From Nitrospira sp. (GTDB lineage: Bacteria; Nitrospirota; Nitrospiria; Nitrospirales; Nitrospiraceae), in assembly GCA_029194675.1 (NCBI GenBank), contig JARFXP010000001.1, positions 856,001-920,000 on the forward strand: 64,000 nucleotides of DNA, in the 5' to 3' direction. The notes below the pieces were generated by a model, which was given only the letters and a program-made list of their open reading frames with translations, was not told the DNA's origin and made no database searches. Of this stretch, positions 17,430-26,434 are shown one piece after another. The first letter of the stretch is position 1, and every line of letters begins with the position of its first letter. Position numbers and translations under genes: made by a program.

Positions 17430-19442
17430 TCAAAGATCACACCTGACGAGAAATACATGGGCCGGCAGCGAATGCGGATCGAGCCGCACATAATTCCGTG
17501 GTCCCGCCCAGGTGTAGAACGCGTCGGTGAGCAAATCCACGACCTGGAACGGCTTATCCGCTTGCACCCCGAGCGCATCGAGATCCAAATGCACCCAACC
17601 GGAATGGACATAGTGAGGGCTAAGATTCACCACCATCAGCACCACATTCTCTCCATCGACTGAACGTTTGCTGTACGCGAGCAACTCCTCGTTGTCCACT
17701 TGATGAAAGACCAGGCTGTGGTCGTGTCGAAAGGCGCGGTGGTCGCGTCGGATCCGATTCACCCGGCCGATGAATTCTTGCAAACTGTCTGACCGGTCCA
17801 GATCCCACGCGCGGATTTCATACTTTTCCGAATCGAGATATTCCTCGCTGCCCTGCTTTTGCGGGCGTGATTCCATCAGCTCGAATGCCGGCCCATAGAT
17901 GCCGTAATTCGCTCCCAACGTGGCGGCCAAGATCAACCGGGACATAAAGGCGGGACGGCCGCCGTGCTGCAATTGCTCCGTCAAGATATCCGGGGTATTG
18001 GGCCAGAGATTGGGCCGGAAGTATTCCCGCACATCTGTCTTGGTCAATTCCGTGAAGTACTGGGTCAATTCCCACTTGGTCTGCCGCCAGGCGAAGTACG
18101 TATAGGACTGGGTGAACCCCAACTTCGCCAAGCGGTACATAATTTTGGGTCTGGTGAAGGCTTCTGAGAGAAACAGCACGTCGGGGTGCTCGCGCTTCAC
18201 CTCTGCGATCAGCCACTGCCAAAACGCAAACGGCTTGGTGTGGGGATTATCGACCCGGAAAATCCGGACACCCTGCTCGATCCAGTGAACCACGACGTCC
18301 TTCATTTCCCGCCATAACGCCGCCCACTGGTCGCTCTCAAAATTCAACGGATAGATGTCCTGATACTTCTTCGGCGGATTCTCGGCATATTGAATGGTGC
18401 CGTCCGGGCGCTGTACGAACCATTCAGTATGGTGCTTGACATAGGGATGATCGGGCGAGCATTGCAAAGCCAGATCCAACGCGATTTCCAATCCGTGCTC
18501 CTTGCTTTTGCCGACAAGTCGCTTAAAGTCTTCCTCCGTCCCCAAATCAGGATGAATGGCAGTATGCCCTCCCTCAGCGGCGCCGATCGCCCAGGGGCTT
18601 CCCACCGAATCGGGGCTTCCATTCGGATCGTTGTTCTTGCCCTTTCTGAATGTCCGCCCGATGGGATGAATCGGAGGAAGGTACAAGACATCGAAGCCCA
18701 TACCGGCAATGTAGGGTAAGCGGGCCTCGCAATCCTTGAACGTGCCATGGCGTCCGGGGTCGGATGCGCAGGAGCGGGGAAATACTTCATACCAGGCGCT
18801 GAACCCGGCCTTGTCTCGGTCCACGACGACCACTAATTCCTTGTCATAGATGGTCGGCCAAGGATGATCCGCATTCCGTGTCATGAGATCAGTCAGTTCT
18901 TGTTCCAGAACCATCTTCAGCGTCTGCTCACGCTCTTCGCCATGTCCCATTGTTGCTGCGATCTCGTTGAGCCGCTCCCCGTCTGCGCCACCGGCACGCA
19001 GAGCAGCAGCCTTAATATGGTCCCGGCCGATCAACAAATCCACCGTCACGTCCTGACCGGCAGCGATGCGCTTTCGCATATCCCGCTGCCAGGATCGGAA
19101 ATGGTCGATCCACGAGGTCACGGTGTAGTAATAGATGCCCTGCTCCGGAACATTGAAAGACGCTTGCCACCGATCGTTCTCCACGAAGGTCAAGGGCACG
19201 TCGGTCCAATCGGCTTCTCGCGCATGGCGGTACCTGATCACCCCGGCAATCTCGTCATGGCCGTCGGCAAACAGGTCCGCCTCCACCACGACCGACTGCC
19301 CCACTACCCGCTTGATCGGGAACCGCCCACCGTCAATTTCCGGCCGCACTCCCTCGATCACGACACGGCGGCGCCCCTCGATGCCGGGAATGCCTACGAT
19401 GTTGGCTGCCTGTGGCCGTTCCGCCTTTTTATGATGTTTCAT
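17430..19442 (-). CDS. glgE: Alpha-1,4-glucan:maltose-1-phosphate maltosyltransferase
   Basis: This 670-aa protein is GH13_3. An N-terminal domain (RRRVVIEGVRPEIDGGRFPI) is typical of GlgE. The catalytic barrel has nucleophile Asp in IFRVDNPHTKPF, acid/base Glu in FLSEAFTRP and the conserved LPPIHPIG. It transfers maltosyl units from maltose-1-phosphate to the non-reducing end of alpha-1,4 glucan. The adjacent maltokinase supplies its substrate and GlgB branches its product. About 100 bp of simple repetitive spacer separates it from the maltokinase gene. Very sure. Confidence 0.96.
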   Translation of the reverse strand: MKHHKKAERPQAANIVGIPGIEGRRRVVIEGVRPEIDGGRFPIKRVVGQSVVVEADLFADGHDEIAGVIRYRHAREADWTDVPLTFVENDRWQASFNVPEQGIYYYTVTSWIDHFRSWQRDMRKRIAAGQDVTVDLLIGRDHIKAAALRAGGADGERLNEIAATMGHGEEREQTLKMVLEQELTDLMTRNADHPWPTIYDKELVVVVDRDKAGFSAWYEVFPRSCASDPGRHGTFKDCEARLPYIAGMGFDVLYLPPIHPIGRTFRKGKNNDPNGSPDSVGSPWAIGAAEGGHTAIHPDLGTEEDFKRLVGKSKEHGLEIALDLALQCSPDHPYVKHHTEWFVQRPDGTIQYAENPPKKYQDIYPLNFESDQWAALWREMKDVVVHWIEQGVRIFRVDNPHTKPFAFWQWLIAEVKREHPDVLFLSEAFTRPKIMYRLAKLGFTQSYTYFAWRQTKWELTQYFTELTKTDVREYFRPNLWPNTPDILTEQLQHGGRPAFMSRLILAATLGANYGIYGPAFELMESRPQKQGSEEYLDSEKYEIRAWDLDRSDSLQEFIGRVNRIRRDHRAFRHDHSLVFHQVDNEELLAYSKRSVDGENVVLMVVNLSPHYVHSGWVHLDLDALGVQADKPFQVVDLLTDAFYTWAGPRNYVRLDPHSLPAHVFLVRCDL

Positions 19443-19491
19443 ATCTTACTGCTCGTATCTCGCCGTACATATTCGTCGGACAATTTCAGAA

Positions 19492-19535
19492 TCTGTTGAT
19501 CTGTTGAGTTATCAGGAAATTATCAGATCAACAGA
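19492..19535. repeat. Perfect 12-bp inverted repeat in cluster spacer
   Basis: TCTGTTGATCTG at 19492-19503 is repeated inverted as CAGATCAACAGA at 19524-19535, with a 20-bp loop. It lies in the 233-bp gap between the mechanosensitive-channel-like gene and glgE. A related, longer palindrome using the same GATCTGTTGATCTG core lies at 24723-24796, downstream of the DUF5752-like gene. It could be a terminator, a processing hairpin or a REP-like palindrome; no T-tract follows. Confidence 0.55.
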
Positions 19536-19675
19536 CCATCAGATCGCCAGATTCAACGCTTCACGCTTTCTATCTCACCCACCCACCCCGCGCATCCTTC
19601 GCACCCACCACATCCCCTGGTTGCTTTGCAACCGATTGCCCGAGGCGTGCGCTCCTCCCGAGTCACGCCTCACGG

Positions 19676-20386
19676 CTACAGATGCGACAGCTCGTCGATC
19701 TTCTCTTCCTTTTCCTTTCTCTTTCCCAGGCGTCGCTCAATAGTCTCACGCATCAGATGCCGGATTCCGAGACCCACGCCAAGTGCGAGCGAGAAGACGA
19801 CGCCGCCGAACGTGATAGAAAACGCCGAGATGACGATCTCTTTGGCGATGCCCAACTGCGTCAGCACCATGGCAAATGTGAATAACAGAATCCCCCACCG
19901 AACCAGGCTCGCCACGATGCGTGCCTCATGCAGTTGCGCATTCACTGCCGCGATCAACGCGGCCTCCGCGAAGAAATTTGCGGACAGTACGCCGATCAGC
20001 AATACCAACGCAGCCGCCAGTACATGGGGCAAAAAGCCCACAATCTGGCTGATGAGATTAGCCGTGGCCGGCAGATTCACCGCATCCACGCCCATGAACG
20101 CAAAGAGCAGAAACACCGTCCAAAACAAGATGCGACTCAGGACGACCGACGCCGGTTGTTTGATGCCTGCTTGGGCCAACGGCTGATTGAGTCCGAACCG
20201 CTCGCAGAGACGATCGAACCGAAAGGCCGTGAGGACGCGCACCGTCAGCGCTCTGACCAGCCACGCCATGGCCAATCCGACCAAAAGGAACGTGGCGAGC
20301 GCCAGAAGTCTCGGCAATACCAACAGGATCTGCATTACGGCGTCACGAAATCCTGCTATCATTGTGTCGCGCCAGAGGTCACTCAT
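19676..20386 (-). CDS. Small mechanosensitive-channel-like membrane protein
   Basis: This 236-aa protein has about five hydrophobic helices (such as ILLVLPRLLALATFLLVGLAMAWLV and LAAALVLLIGVLSANFFAEA) and a final helix FGGVVFSLALGVGLGIRHL. The last resembles the glycine-rich pore helix of MscS-related proteins and the conserved-TM-helix (CmpX-like) family. It lacks the cytoplasmic beta domain of true MscS, and a charged KRKEKEEK tail follows. Its place between the glycosyltransferase and glgE suggests a role in osmotic balance together with trehalose synthesis. The stop codon of the upstream glycosyltransferase overlaps its start by eight bases. Confidence 0.78.
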   Translation of the reverse strand: MSDLWRDTMIAGFRDAVMQILLVLPRLLALATFLLVGLAMAWLVRALTVRVLTAFRFDRLCERFGLNQPLAQAGIKQPASVVLSRILFWTVFLLFAFMGVDAVNLPATANLISQIVGFLPHVLAAALVLLIGVLSANFFAEAALIAAVNAQLHEARIVASLVRWGILLFTFAMVLTQLGIAKEIVISAFSITFGGVVFSLALGVGLGIRHLMRETIERRLGKRKEKEEKIDELSHL

Positions 20387-21647
20387 CCCGCCACCTCCAT
20401 CGATCCGTAAGATAAGGCTTCATCACCTCGAACCGCCGGCAGAGCGACTCCACAGACGCTTCCACCTGCCCGGCGCCGCCGCGTTGCGTGTCAAGGACAA
20501 AGGAAGCGGTCTGCCCGAGATATAATGGGGTCAGCGATTTCAGCAAATGTTCCCGGTGCAGCACTTGGTCATGATACGCCAGTGCAAACTCATAGACGAC
20601 CTGCACCCAGAGGTTTTCGGGAAAATGAAATTCGTCGGACTCCTGGATTCCAAGCGTGAGGATTTGGCTTAGTGTTTCCGGCGAGAGGATGACTTCCCAC
20701 AGCGGCAACAGATCGCGCACCCCCTGTCGCATTCCGCTGACCATGCGGGCGATGTTGATCGGGCCGGTGAGCGGCGCATAGTCGACCTCGCCATACAGCG
20801 GCACATCGGTCGACTCATGGGTGCGTTCCCACCCCGACTCGTAATCCTCCATCGAATGAAAGATCGCCCCGACGGCAGCCGCCAGCACATGGGCCAGATC
20901 GGCTGTTCCCAATTTGGAATCCTGGTCCTTGACACCGAGAAACGCATGGCACACTTGATAGCCCTCGGCGAGCGCGACGGTTGTCATCCATCCGTCGAAA
21001 CTGATGCGGGTGGCCTCCTGTGACCAGAACGGGTTCTTTATCAACTCCCGCGCGAGGCGGCCGGAAAGGCCGTAGCCGCCGCCGCTGGGATACCGCAGCC
21101 GCTTTCCATACAACGCCCGCATCAACGGATAGAGTAGATTGTTCACCAATGTTCCTTCATACCGGTGCCGCCGGAACAGCGGAACGACGAAATCCATGCC
21201 ATCGTCATAGACGGGACGACCCAGCAGCTCAATCCACTGAGGAGACAACGAGCGCAGATTGCCCTCGATGATGAGACACACTTTTGCTTGGAGCGACTGC
21301 GCCGTCTCACACAGACGGCGGACATCGTTGGCTCGTCCCGAGAGACCGGAATCCGTCCCAAGGCTTGCATAATGTCCCGCCGCACCGGGAACGATGCGGG
21401 TGGCGACCTGCCCTGCGGCAAGCCGTTCGACGATCTCCGGCGTGCCGTCTTGAGACCCGCCGTCATAATTCACGATCATCGCCGAGGTGCCGCCGAAGAA
21501 TCGCTGCAGCCCTTCGATGATGCTCTTCACCACCTGCTCGATCGTCCCGGCGTTGTTCAAGGTCAACAGGCCCACGACGACATCGGCAGTCACGGCCTGG
21601 TTGGAGAGGTCCTCGGCTGGTTCATTCATGACTGACTGGTCGGTCAT
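20379..21647 (-). CDS. Glycosyltransferase, glucosylglycerate-synthase-like
   Basis: This is a GT-A fold glycosyltransferase of about 420 aa. It has an N-terminal VVVGLLTLNNAGTIEQVV strand-loop-helix, a nucleotide-sugar segment VNYDGGSQDGTPEI, and GTDSGLSGRANDVR followed by LRYPSGGGYGLSGRLA. The last pattern is seen in glucosyl-3-phosphoglycerate or mannosylglycerate synthase-type (GT81/GT2) enzymes. It probably makes a compatible solute such as a glucosylglycerate. The frame extends to 21767, but that part covers a GC-rich, repetitive spacer, so the ATG at 21647 (or 21629) is preferred. It lies between treT and the channel-like gene. The exact acceptor is not determined. Confidence 0.82.
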   Translation of the reverse strand: MTDQSVMNEPAEDLSNQAVTADVVVGLLTLNNAGTIEQVVKSIIEGLQRFFGGTSAMIVNYDGGSQDGTPEIVERLAAGQVATRIVPGAAGHYASLGTDSGLSGRANDVRRLCETAQSLQAKVCLIIEGNLRSLSPQWIELLGRPVYDDGMDFVVPLFRRHRYEGTLVNNLLYPLMRALYGKRLRYPSGGGYGLSGRLARELIKNPFWSQEATRISFDGWMTTVALAEGYQVCHAFLGVKDQDSKLGTADLAHVLAAAVGAIFHSMEDYESGWERTHESTDVPLYGEVDYAPLTGPINIARMVSGMRQGVRDLLPLWEVILSPETLSQILTLGIQESDEFHFPENLWVQVVYEFALAYHDQVLHREHLLKSLTPLYLGQTASFVLDTQRGGAGQVEASVESLCRRFEVMKPYLTDRWRWRDE

Positions 21648-21789
21648 CGGTACAACCGTGAAGCCCGCTTCGCCGACTTCGCGAAGCGTGCGAGGCCCTC
21701 GGCTTCGCGGCGAGGCGAGCGAGCGTGAAGCGCTGATTGGGCATCTTTGCACCTCAGCACTCGGCACTCATGACTCAGAACTTCCTTCG

Positions 21790-22989
21790 TCACTGCAGCG
21801 GCATGATCTTCAACAAAGTAAGGAAATCGCCCAATTGCCTGGTGATGAAGAAATTCCGGCGCACGTGTTCCCGCCCCGCTGCTCCCATGCGGGCGATCAA
21901 TCCAGGATTATTCAATAAATGCCGCAGGCGGAATCCGGCCCCTTCGGCGGAATGGACGACATATCCCGTCACCTCGTCGATGATTTGCGCCGCGATCCCT
22001 TCGGCGTTTCCTCCGACCACCGGCTTCCCTTTCCACATCGCTTCGGAGACCGTCACGCCGAATCCTTCCCTGATGGACTTCTGCATCACGACCGTAGCCG
22101 TTCGTTGCAAAGCGTTGATCTCCAGATCCGCCTCGGGCGGCAGCTGCACCAGATGAATATCAGGATCCCGTCCCGCCGCCTCACGCGCTTCGGCCAACAC
22201 CGCTTCGCCCTCCGGGTCGTGCATGACCCCGGCCCCCGCAAGCACCAATCGGCAATCATGATGCTTCTTCACAATGCGATACGCTTGGATAGCGCCGAGC
22301 GGATCCTTAAACCGCTCGAACTTTGCCACCTGCAGGATGATCGGTTTGGTTCGCGGAATACCCAGCCGATCCACGATCTGATTGATTTCGGATCTGCTCA
22401 TCTCTCGATTTTTCGGGCTCAGCGGATCGATCGAGGGATACATGAGAAACTTCGGGATCGGCAGCCGTTGCGCAAAGCCGGACAATGAAAAAATAGCCGC
22501 ATCGTACTTCACTGCATACCGCCGCAAAAACGTCCAGGCGCGCCGTTGTGGCTGAGACAGATCCAGGTGGCAGCGCCACAGCCAAGCCCCGCTCGCCCGA
22601 TACTCAACCATGCCGGCCGGCTGATGGTCGTGGATCATGATCATGTCCGCTTCGAGGTTCAGCGCTTTCGCGTTCCGCTCATTGATCTCCCGGAAGGTCT
22701 GATACATGTCCTCGGTGATCTTCTCGTCTCGTCCTTGCAAGGCGTCGGTGAGCCGTTTGACGACCGCAAAGAACTCCTGCGTCCCCGCAATGACTTCCCA
22801 ACGTGCCTCCACGCCCAACGCCGTCAGCATCGGCACCACGCGTCGCAAGACCTCCGCCGCCCCTCCACCATAGCGGACCGCGCTCACATGCACGACGCTT
22901 CGCCCCTTGACCAAGTCACTCAGCCGGTAGAGGAAGTCGACCGTTCCCTTCGGCGATACTTCCCGGTAGTCATCGAGCGCGGTGGTCAT
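21790..22989 (-). CDS. treT: Trehalose glycosyltransferring synthase (TreT), GT4
   Basis: This GT-B glycosyltransferase is about 400 aa. Its motifs are VHVSAVRYGGGAAEVLRR at the N-terminus, IHDHQPAGM, VAKFERFKDPLGAI and the C-terminal EGFGVTVSEAMWKGKPVVGG with the GT4 E-x7-E pair. The pattern matches TreT, which joins NDP-glucose and glucose to give trehalose and can work in reverse. The ATG at 22989 is chosen. The frame also opens at 23046, overlapping the treS stop, which would imply translational coupling. Its neighbours treS and glgE would use its product. Confidence 0.9.
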   Translation of the reverse strand: MTTALDDYREVSPKGTVDFLYRLSDLVKGRSVVHVSAVRYGGGAAEVLRRVVPMLTALGVEARWEVIAGTQEFFAVVKRLTDALQGRDEKITEDMYQTFREINERNAKALNLEADMIMIHDHQPAGMVEYRASGAWLWRCHLDLSQPQRRAWTFLRRYAVKYDAAIFSLSGFAQRLPIPKFLMYPSIDPLSPKNREMSRSEINQIVDRLGIPRTKPIILQVAKFERFKDPLGAIQAYRIVKKHHDCRLVLAGAGVMHDPEGEAVLAEAREAAGRDPDIHLVQLPPEADLEINALQRTATVVMQKSIREGFGVTVSEAMWKGKPVVGGNAEGIAAQIIDEVTGYVVHSAEGAGFRLRHLLNNPGLIARMGAAGREHVRRNFFITRQLGDFLTLLKIMPLQ

Positions 22990-23030
22990 AGCACTGTCTT
23001 CTTTCTCCGGTCTATTCTGTTCCGCTGATG

Positions 23031-24716
23031 TCAAATCGCGCTCCATTCGAGGTTATAGGTGCTCTCCCAGGATCGCACCGTCGGCAGGCTGAACCAATAG
23101 AAGCCATAAGGGCCTAGGCTAAGCGCATATGGATGATCCCCGATCCGCGGAAATCGCGAATCGCCGAACAACTCGACCGGAACGATACCCTTGAACCGCG
23201 TCAGGTTCAGCTCCACGGCCTGCGCCGACTCCGCCAGATTGTGGACCAGAAGCACCGTCTCCCCCTCGTAGGTCCGCAGATAAGCCAGGATCTTTTCGTT
23301 CGACGGTGTCAAGAATTCCAACGTACCCCGTCCGAAGACCCTGTGCCGCTTGCGGATCGCGATCATGCGGCGCATCCAATGGAGCAGCGAATGCGGCGTC
23401 TGCTTTTGTGTATCCACATTGATCGATTGGTAGCCGTAGACGGGGTCGGTGACGAGCGGAAGAAACAACTTCGCGGGATCCGCTTTGGAGAAGCCGGCGT
23501 TCCGGTCCGCGGTCCAATGCATCGGCGTCCGCACACCGTTACGGTCGCCCAGATGAATGTTGTCTCCCATGCCGATTTCATCGCCGTAATAGATGATCGG
23601 CGTGCCGGGCAAGGTGAACACAATACTGTTCAGCAGCTCGATCTTGCGCCGATCATTCTCGAGCAACGGCGCGAGACGGCGCGCGATGCCGACGTTGCGG
23701 CGCGCCTGGGGATCGCGGGCATAGGCATAATACATGTAATCCCGCTCTTCGCCGGTGCACATTTCCAACGTCAACTCGTCGTGATTGCGCAGAAAAAGGC
23801 ACCACTGACAATTCGATGGAATCGGCGGCGTATGTTTGAACATATCGAGGATGGGCCGGCGGTCCTCGCTGCGCAGTCCCATGAACAGGCGCGGCATGAG
23901 CGGGAAATGAAAGGCCATGTGAAATTCATCACCGTTCCCGAAATAAGGACGCACGTCGCTCGGCCACTGGTTGGCCTCCGCCAGGAGGATTCTGGTGCTG
24001 TACCGGTCGTCGATCCGTTTCCGAATCTCCTTCAGATAGGCATGAGTCTCGGGCAGGTTCTCGCAGATCGTGCCTTCGCGCTCGAACAGGTAGGGCACTG
24101 CGTCGCAGCGGAATCCGTCGAGCCCCTGATCCAGCCAGAACTCCATGACTTCCATCATGGCTTGCTTGACCGCGGGATTGTCGTAGTTCAAGTCCGGTTG
24201 ATGGCTGAAGAACCGGTGCCAATAGTACGCGTGCGCCTCGGGATCCCAGGTCCAATTGGATTTTTCCGTATCCACGAAGATAATGCGTGCCTTTGTATAT
24301 TTCTGATCCGTCTCGCTCCAGACATAGTAATCCCGTGTCGGAGCCTGCGGCGACCGGCGGGCCTCCTGAAACCACGCATGCTGATCGGACGTGTGATTCA
24401 ACACCAAATCGACGATGACGCGCATGCCGCGCTGATGGGCCGCATCGAGCAGACGGCGGAACACCTCGGTGGAGCCGTACGAAGGCGCGATAGCGGTGAA
24501 ATCAGCAACATCGTAGCCATCGTCGCGCAACGGCGACGGATAAAACGGCAGCAACCAGAGGCAGTCCACTCCGAGCCACTCGAGATAATCAAGCTTTTCG
24601 ATCAGGCCGGCGAAATCCCCGATGCCGTCGTCATTGCTGTCGTAGAAGGCCCGTACGTGCAGCTCATAGAACACGGCGTCCTTGTACCAGAGGGGATCTT
24701 GGTTCAGCATGGCCAA
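23031..24716 (-). CDS. treS: Trehalose synthase (maltose alpha-D-glucosyltransferase)
   Basis: This GH13_16 enzyme is 561 aa. It starts [19 protein letters not shown] and has barrel motifs [23 protein letters not shown] (nucleophile Asp), [10 protein letters not shown] (acid Glu) and FLRNHDEL. It reversibly converts trehalose and maltose, and so feeds maltose to the maltokinase-GlgE route. It is the second gene of the cluster, after the DUF5752-like gene, and its stop overlaps the longest reading of treT. There is no fused kinase domain, and the length fits stand-alone TreS. Confidence 0.95.
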   Translation of the reverse strand: MAMLNQDPLWYKDAVFYELHVRAFYDSNDDGIGDFAGLIEKLDYLEWLGVDCLWLLPFYPSPLRDDGYDVADFTAIAPSYGSTEVFRRLLDAAHQRGMRVIVDLVLNHTSDQHAWFQEARRSPQAPTRDYYVWSETDQKYTKARIIFVDTEKSNWTWDPEAHAYYWHRFFSHQPDLNYDNPAVKQAMMEVMEFWLDQGLDGFRCDAVPYLFEREGTICENLPETHAYLKEIRKRIDDRYSTRILLAEANQWPSDVRPYFGNGDEFHMAFHFPLMPRLFMGLRSEDRRPILDMFKHTPPIPSNCQWCLFLRNHDELTLEMCTGEERDYMYYAYARDPQARRNVGIARRLAPLLENDRRKIELLNSIVFTLPGTPIIYYGDEIGMGDNIHLGDRNGVRTPMHWTADRNAGFSKADPAKLFLPLVTDPVYGYQSINVDTQKQTPHSLLHWMRRMIAIRKRHRVFGRGTLEFLTPSNEKILAYLRTYEGETVLLVHNLAESAQAVELNLTRFKGIVPVELFGDSRFPRIGDHPYALSLGPYGFYWFSLPTVRSWESTYNLEWSAI

Positions 24717-24722
24717 ACTACC

Positions 24723-24796
24723 GAATCTGTCGATCTGTTGATCTGCTGAGAGTTAATCCGTTCTTCAATTCGACAGATCATCAGATCAAGAGATTC
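24723..24796. repeat. Long imperfect palindrome in the treS spacer
   Basis: The 23-bp arms at 24723-24745 and 24774-24796 are inverted copies with three mismatches, separated by 28 bp. The core GATCTGTTGATCTG also occurs in the palindrome at 19492-19535. It lies between the DUF5752-like gene and treS. As RNA it would form a strong hairpin, possibly a processing or attenuation structure or a REP-like unit. Confidence 0.6.
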
Positions 24797-24800
24797 TTCA

Positions 24801-25478
24801 CTATGGTTTCCCTAGAAACTCATCGCACGCCGTGATGAGACTCGACCGTAGGCGCTCAAGGCTTCCCAAGTACGGGTTGATGGAGCGGATACGATCAGCC
24901 AGTTCATGCAAGCCGAGGCCCGTTCGGATCCAGGCCGAGAAGTCGCTTTCTTCTCGCCCCAACCGGAAATGCGCTTCGAACATGTGGAAATAGATCGCGC
25001 TGACATCGACTTCGGCCACCACCTGTCGAAATTCCGCTAGGGACCTCGCTTCCAGGCCGATCGGCACTTCCAGAATCCGGGAGCGCTTGAAATGGAACGG
25101 CTCGCCGAACACCACACGGGGAATAATGGACATTCGCGACAGATGATCGTCGATGATCGAAATAATCTCTTCCCGCAGATCCTCCAGGTTCGGATAGTCG
25201 AATGGATCGACCACGGCAAGCCGTTCGCCCAGCACATGATCTCCGACCTGCATCACGACCCATTGGGAAAAATCATTCGGATAGGCCCGCTCGATGAAGC
25301 GATGCCTGAGAAAATAGCTATGGGTATGGAAATGAATTGAATCGAGCGGGACCTCTTCGACGAGTTCGGCAAGTTCTTTCTCGTCATCCGCCTGTTGCCC
25401 AAGGCTTTCCTGCACCTCACTGCATCCAATGAATGCAAACGTGGAATCGACGATGTTATGCGCAGCCTGTTGGGTCAT
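24801..25478 (-). CDS. DUF5752-like protein
   Basis: This 225-aa protein has no signal or membrane segment. It appears to be built of two related halves. SIHFHTHSYFLRHRFIERAYPNDFSQWV in the first half parallels AIYFHMFEAHFRLGREESDFSAWI in the second, each with H-x-H or H-x-x-x-x-H and an aromatic-rich tail. I believe it belongs to the DUF5752 family, which is found beside TreT and glucan genes. It is the first gene of the minus-strand trehalose cluster, so it may be a regulator or accessory protein for it. The biochemical role is unknown. Confidence 0.75.
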   Translation of the reverse strand: MTQQAAHNIVDSTFAFIGCSEVQESLGQQADDEKELAELVEEVPLDSIHFHTHSYFLRHRFIERAYPNDFSQWVVMQVGDHVLGERLAVVDPFDYPNLEDLREEIISIIDDHLSRMSIIPRVVFGEPFHFKRSRILEVPIGLEARSLAEFRQVVAEVDVSAIYFHMFEAHFRLGREESDFSAWIRTGLGLHELADRIRSINPYLGSLERLRSSLITACDEFLGKP

Positions 25479-26000
25479 ATGAGGTATAAGTCACTATCTA
25501 TGCCGATTTGAAGACCCGTTCTTATGATTCATGATCAGCTCGCGGTGACTCTAGCTGGAACTCTGCGGTATGTGTCAACCCTCACCCACATTATTCATGA
25601 ACACTGATACTGCGATACTTCCAGAACGTTGTCGCTTACTCGCTAGAAAACTCTCTATCTTGGTTCCACAGGTTGCCCTCTGATGCGCAATCAGGCTGCG
25701 CTTCTCAGCTTGTTCCCACTCAATGTCCTGTAGTGCTCCCCATTTGTCAAGCGGCCAGGAACTGAGTGCTGTGGTCGCGGAAGCGCGGTCATTCCTGGAT
25801 ACAGCGCAAGGATGATCTGCGTGGTGTCCGTTTTCACTACCGAGACGACTACAAGATCAACTTAGGTCTCAATTCATATTAGTACAGCTCGGGAAAGTTC
25901 TACATTGCACAGAAAAGGATATAAGGTTACATCTTACATTTCGCGATCCGGTTAGACCGCGCTTTCTCCCGTGCGATTGGTACCCCAAAAAGCAACGTAT
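25479..26000. other. 520-bp gap, no recognised gene
   Basis: It lies upstream of the trehalose cluster and downstream of the VOC gene. A short open run near 25765-25880 on the plus strand has no start or motif that I recognise. The promoter of the DUF5752-treS operon should lie at the left side of this gap, but no clear -35/-10 pair could be chosen by eye. Confidence 0.35.
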
Positions 26001-26369
26001 TCATCCCGTTTTTCTCTGATGAATCATCACAGAATTCCCATCGGGATCTAAGACTACCGCCATGTGACAGACGGGAGTCTCCATCGGCTCAAGCGTAAAT
26101 GTGCAGCTGCACTCTCGAAGCCGGCTGATCGCTCCATTAAAATCGTCTACTTCAAGTGCCACAGACCCTCCGCCACGTGAGGGCTTCCACTCCGGCGCTC
26201 CAATACCGATCGCGAGCGTCCCCGGCCCGATGTCGTATTCGACAAAACCCTGCTTCTCGTTCCCGAAGAACCGCGACTCCGTAAGTCCCAAGGTCGTCTC
26301 ATAGAATTGGCGGGCACGTTTCAAGTCAGTGACGGGATAGACGGTAAATGCGATGTCCGTAACCTTCAT
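26001..26369 (-). CDS. VOC (glyoxalase/bleomycin-resistance) family protein
   Basis: This 122-aa protein is a single VOC fold with two beta-alpha-beta-beta-beta halves. The first half is DIAFTVYPVTDLKRARQFYETTLGL and the second SVALEVDDFNGAISRL, ending AVVLDPDGNSVMIHQ. Possible metal ligands are Glu residues in the second and last strands. Its start follows a weak GGAGAAG. Members of this fold range from glyoxalases to dioxygenases and binding proteins, so the substrate is open. It stands alone, 66 bp from the nucleotidyltransferase gene. Confidence 0.85.
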   Translation of the reverse strand: MKVTDIAFTVYPVTDLKRARQFYETTLGLTESRFFGNEKQGFVEYDIGPGTLAIGIGAPEWKPSRGGGSVALEVDDFNGAISRLRECSCTFTLEPMETPVCHMAVVLDPDGNSVMIHQRKTG

Positions 26370-26434
26370 ATTGGTCTTCTCCTAATTGCTCGACTCTCCT
26401 ACTGGCCTGACGGCCCTCTACAGTTGGGGTGACC

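Noticed and set aside
20521..20530. TGGGGTCA word inside the glycosyltransferase gene, like the dispersed repeat ends
   Set aside because: It lies within intact coding sequence and shows no wider similarity to the repeat copies, so it is probably chance.
23133..24749. Plus-strand open frame of 538 codons opposite treS
   Set aside because: It covers treS almost exactly on the other strand. TreS has all GH13 motifs, whereas this frame has none.
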